From Dryococelus australis (lineage: Eukaryota > Arthropoda > Insecta > Phasmatodea > Phasmatidae), in NCBI GenBank assembly GCA_029891345.1, contig CM057009.1, positions 305,661,166 through 305,725,165 on the forward strand: 64,000 bases of DNA, read 5' to 3'. This document shows positions 61,396 to 64,000 of the stretch, in pieces (the stretch's first letter is position 1; the number at the start of each line of letters is the position of its first letter). A model generated the notes under the pieces. That model was not told where the DNA came from and ran no database searches. It saw only the letters and a program-made list of their open reading frames with translations. The position numbers and the translations under genes are program-made.

Positions 61396-62102
61396 GAAAA
61401 CAAAACTTTTGCCATCCGATTCTTCAGTTGTGATGACTACGTCACCAACCGGACCATCGACTTTTGTTCCAATGACAACGGCGTGGTCTACGTGCTTTAC
61501 TTTTGTTCATATACCTTCGCTTACGGCTTTACTTCATGACATCAGAATAATGGATGTATGTATAAATAACAGCATCCAGCCATTTATCTGTGCTGTGAGT
61601 TTGGATTGTCAGTTTCACAAAAGGACAACCTAAGTACGCATCTGAATTTGTGCAAGACAAGTAATGGATGTCCCTTCCAGTTTTAAAGTACATTTGTTTT
61701 TCCGACTTTATTAATCGCGCATCTGCTGTAATCAACTCACAAAGCTGCGATAAGAAATGTTTTAGGTGGGAAATGTAGCCCATTTTTTAAATCATCACAA
61801 CCCCAATGTGTAGACGAACACTATTCTGAGGCGGAGAATATGTTTGATATTAGTGAATATGAGTTCCCTATACCACTACACCAAATAAACTGCATAAAAC
61901 AATCTTGGCGTGTCCCTGAATGTGGACATACAGAACTGTTGTAAAGTTTTAAATAATCCTTAAAGTAGAAGTGTGATGTTGGGATCTTTTTTCGAGGCTC
62001 TAAACCATAACGGGAAGTAACTTTTCCTCATACCTACACAAAATCCAGTGGTTTTAATGTGTGCGTGCGAATGTTTAGAAATATCCCTAACAGTGTAAAT
62101 AG
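61396..62102. other. Unassigned DNA
   Basis: No gene or named repeat was recognised after the GC-rich block. Confidence 0.5.
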
Positions 62103-62346
62103 TTAGCGACCTGAATAATTCGCGGATTTATTTTGGGACAAGCTAGAATTCAAAACACGTACGTTTATATAATTTTATTTATTGGTCCACATGGTGTATG
62201 ACACTTTTTGCAGAACGGTGTCCAATCGCTGCCAGCCACTGTGCCACCAGGCAACCAATGTGCATTTGATATCGGCATTTCTGTACATAAGATTGTTGAG
62301 TCTAGGCTGCAGGTCATTGAACTCGCGAATTTTTCCGGTCTCTATA
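62103..62346. mobile_element. MITE-D, best full-length copy
   Basis: AGCGACCTGAATAATTCGCG and GAACTCGCGAATTTTTCCGG are inverse ends; GTCCAATCGC and CAACCAATGTGC are CCAAT boxes; TGTACATAAGATTGTTGAG occupies the TATA place. Confidence 0.85.
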
Positions 62347-63966
62347 AATAGGAGTAAAATATCCGAAAGATGAAAATTGAAGTGAGGACTTAATATATTT
62401 AGTTTTCGCAGCAAGAAATAATGAAATTAAAAAATCTGAGGACAAACCCGGGTTGCCACAAGAAAATAAAGTAAGTTTTGGAATAAATTCTAGTTTGCAA
62501 ACTAGTTGGAACAGGCAAGGTTCTCTGTGATCGATGATCTTTTCAAAAGAAATGAAATCGAGTCAGCCACCTGCGAAAACTCTTGGGTGCCATTTGTACT
62601 ATTGCCGAAGACTGCTAGGCACTCCTCGAGTCAACCAGAAGCAAGCGACCCACCGACTTACAGTCGCCTGTTAAAAACACTTTTTTCTCGAAATCTCTAC
62701 TGTACACTACTTCAGCAATAGTTACATCCATAAAAAAAAAATACTGCTTTGTGCAGAATGCTTTTTTGATTGTGAAAAGTTTCAAAATTGTGATAAATTT
62801 AATTATTATTGCCTAATTTGAAATATAATACGTAAATCAACTTTGATAGATAATCAAACATTTCTAACTGTACTTAAGCTAAATCACAAATATAGAAATC
62901 TTGCTGAAATTGGTAAAGCAAGAGCATATATGAAATTCACGTATGCAGTTTTAATTAAAAACAATATTCAATGGAAGCCATTAAAAGTTTTTTGATTGTA
63001 TTTTATTTCACCACAAAAATTAAAAAAAAACGGAACGTTTTCTACACCACCATGTGTTCTCTCAACAGACCCAACTTGCTGGTTGTACTACATTAAACTA
63101 CGCGTATGCAGAATGTAGTGTGACTCGGTTCAGTAGTTCTCAGAAATAAAGTACAAGAATAATTTTTCACGTGGTGCAATCACCCAAGATGACTGATGTG
63201 ATTTGAGATTATATTATTTACTTAAATGTTTTTCTTGCGCTGACCGTTATTTCCGGGCCCAGACAAAAAGGCTCTCCATGGCTACAACAACCAGTACAAA
63301 AAGAACACCAATTATTTCTACAGTTTACTGAAAACCATACTTCACTCTGAATATTCTGTGAAAATCTCTAGCTCTGAATATGCCTTGTTTCCCACTGAAC
63401 TTCATGTAAACTCAATTCTGCGTCAGCCATTAAAATATTTTCTGAAGTATAAAAAAGTTTCTGTTTTTCAAAAACGAATCGCTTCTGAAATAGTAGATAC
63501 AGAGTTATGTCTTTGATAATGTTATTAGCTTCTGCCAGCATGCCAAAGTACGCTTTTAATCGTTTCAGTTGGCGTACTGAAGCGAGCATTTTCAAAACGA
63601 TTATATCATACATTTTCGTTTCGTAAGACTTCAAAAAACTGGTTTTCTAAATCCTGAAATAAAATATATTAATTATTTTAAAATGTCACTTTCTCTCAAA
63701 TAATTGTCCAAGCGATTAAAAACAAGTAAATAGTTTATGTTATCATGCCAAGGTCGGTTTAAATCGGTAGAGAAGTTCTGTAGGAATGCCTCACTAACTT
63801 CAATATTGTCTTTTATAACAACATATCTGATCGAAAAAATCCATACGTGTTGGCAGCCAGGTAGCCTACCAAAACACCTTTAATACTCAAATTAGGTACC
63901 ATCAATAATAATATACCAAGTTTGCTGGAAGTTCGTCGGAGAGTTACTGAAATATTAAAGAGTATA
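62347..63966. other. Unassigned AT-rich DNA
   Basis: A minus-strand frame at 63368-63634 (88 codons) has no recognisable motif; no splice-bounded exon was seen. Confidence 0.45.
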
Positions 63967-64000
63967 GGCTGTTCACGGCAAAGTGAGCACTTTTTGGGGC
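63967..64000. mobile_element. MITE-B left end at window edge
   Basis: GGCTGTTCACGGCAAAGTGA, then CACTTTTTGGGGC, with TATA before it. The element continues beyond the window. Confidence 0.8.

Overview
This window looks like euchromatic but very transposon-rich nuclear DNA of an animal, most probably an insect with a large genome. The reasons are: interrupted coding sequence with GT..AG splice signals, AT-rich unique DNA, many microsatellites, tRNA-derived SINEs, swarms of short inverted-repeat elements (MITEs), and decayed Tc1/mariner-type transposases. Nothing bacterial is present: no operons, ribosome binding sites, CRISPR array or phage genes. I cannot name the species.

Genes are few. The one clear host coding exon is at 34466-34659 on the minus strand. 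It encodes the catalytic-loop to activation-segment part of a CaMKK-type protein kinase and has good splice sites on both sides. A second candidate exon (46412-46485, minus) has a donor, an acceptor and a plausible reading frame but an unrecognised product. A compact, apparently intact 160-codon ORF of unknown family lies at 32677-33159 (minus), with a TATA box upstream and a polyadenylation signal overlapping its stop. A nearly identical frameshifted copy sits next to it in inverted orientation (33354-33615), and a diverged broken copy lies at about 28310-28785. A GC-rich stretch at 60950-61390 looks like a promoter or first exon.

Layout. 1-13.5 kb: scattered SINEs and MITEs, a 24-bp minisatellite (6.8-7.1 kb), and GT and GA microsatellites. 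13.5-22.6 kb: two large tandem-repeat elements in opposite orientation, one holding a probable solo LTR and the other a nested MITE. 22.6-27.7 kb: mostly unassigned DNA with a broken Tc1-like transposase. 27.7-33.8 kb: a 1.36-kb inverted-repeat element, two TTAA-flanked elements, a third tandem-repeat element, and the unknown ORF family. 34-47 kb: the CaMKK exon, transposase relics, a fourth tandem-repeat element, and a 1.7-kb coding-like minisatellite beside the second candidate exon. 47-64 kb: a dense and repeatedly nested field of SINE-1 and MITE families A to E, with the GC-rich promoter-like block at 61 kb.

Repeat names used here are local. MITE-A and MITE-B share termini beginning GGCTGTTCACGGTAAAG but differ inside. 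MITE-C has termini with TTTTTCGCGAAAA. MITE-D has termini with TTCGCGAGTTCA. Family E is a loosely defined group carrying GACGCCATTT-like and CCAATCAG-like blocks. SINE-1 is a tRNA-headed repeat with a head like GGGGCCGCGGTGGCTGA. The 'TR element' is the roughly 280-290-bp tandem-repeat element. There is no cooperating gene system visible; the interest lies in the repeat architecture, the unknown ORF family, and minisatellites starting immediately inside introns.
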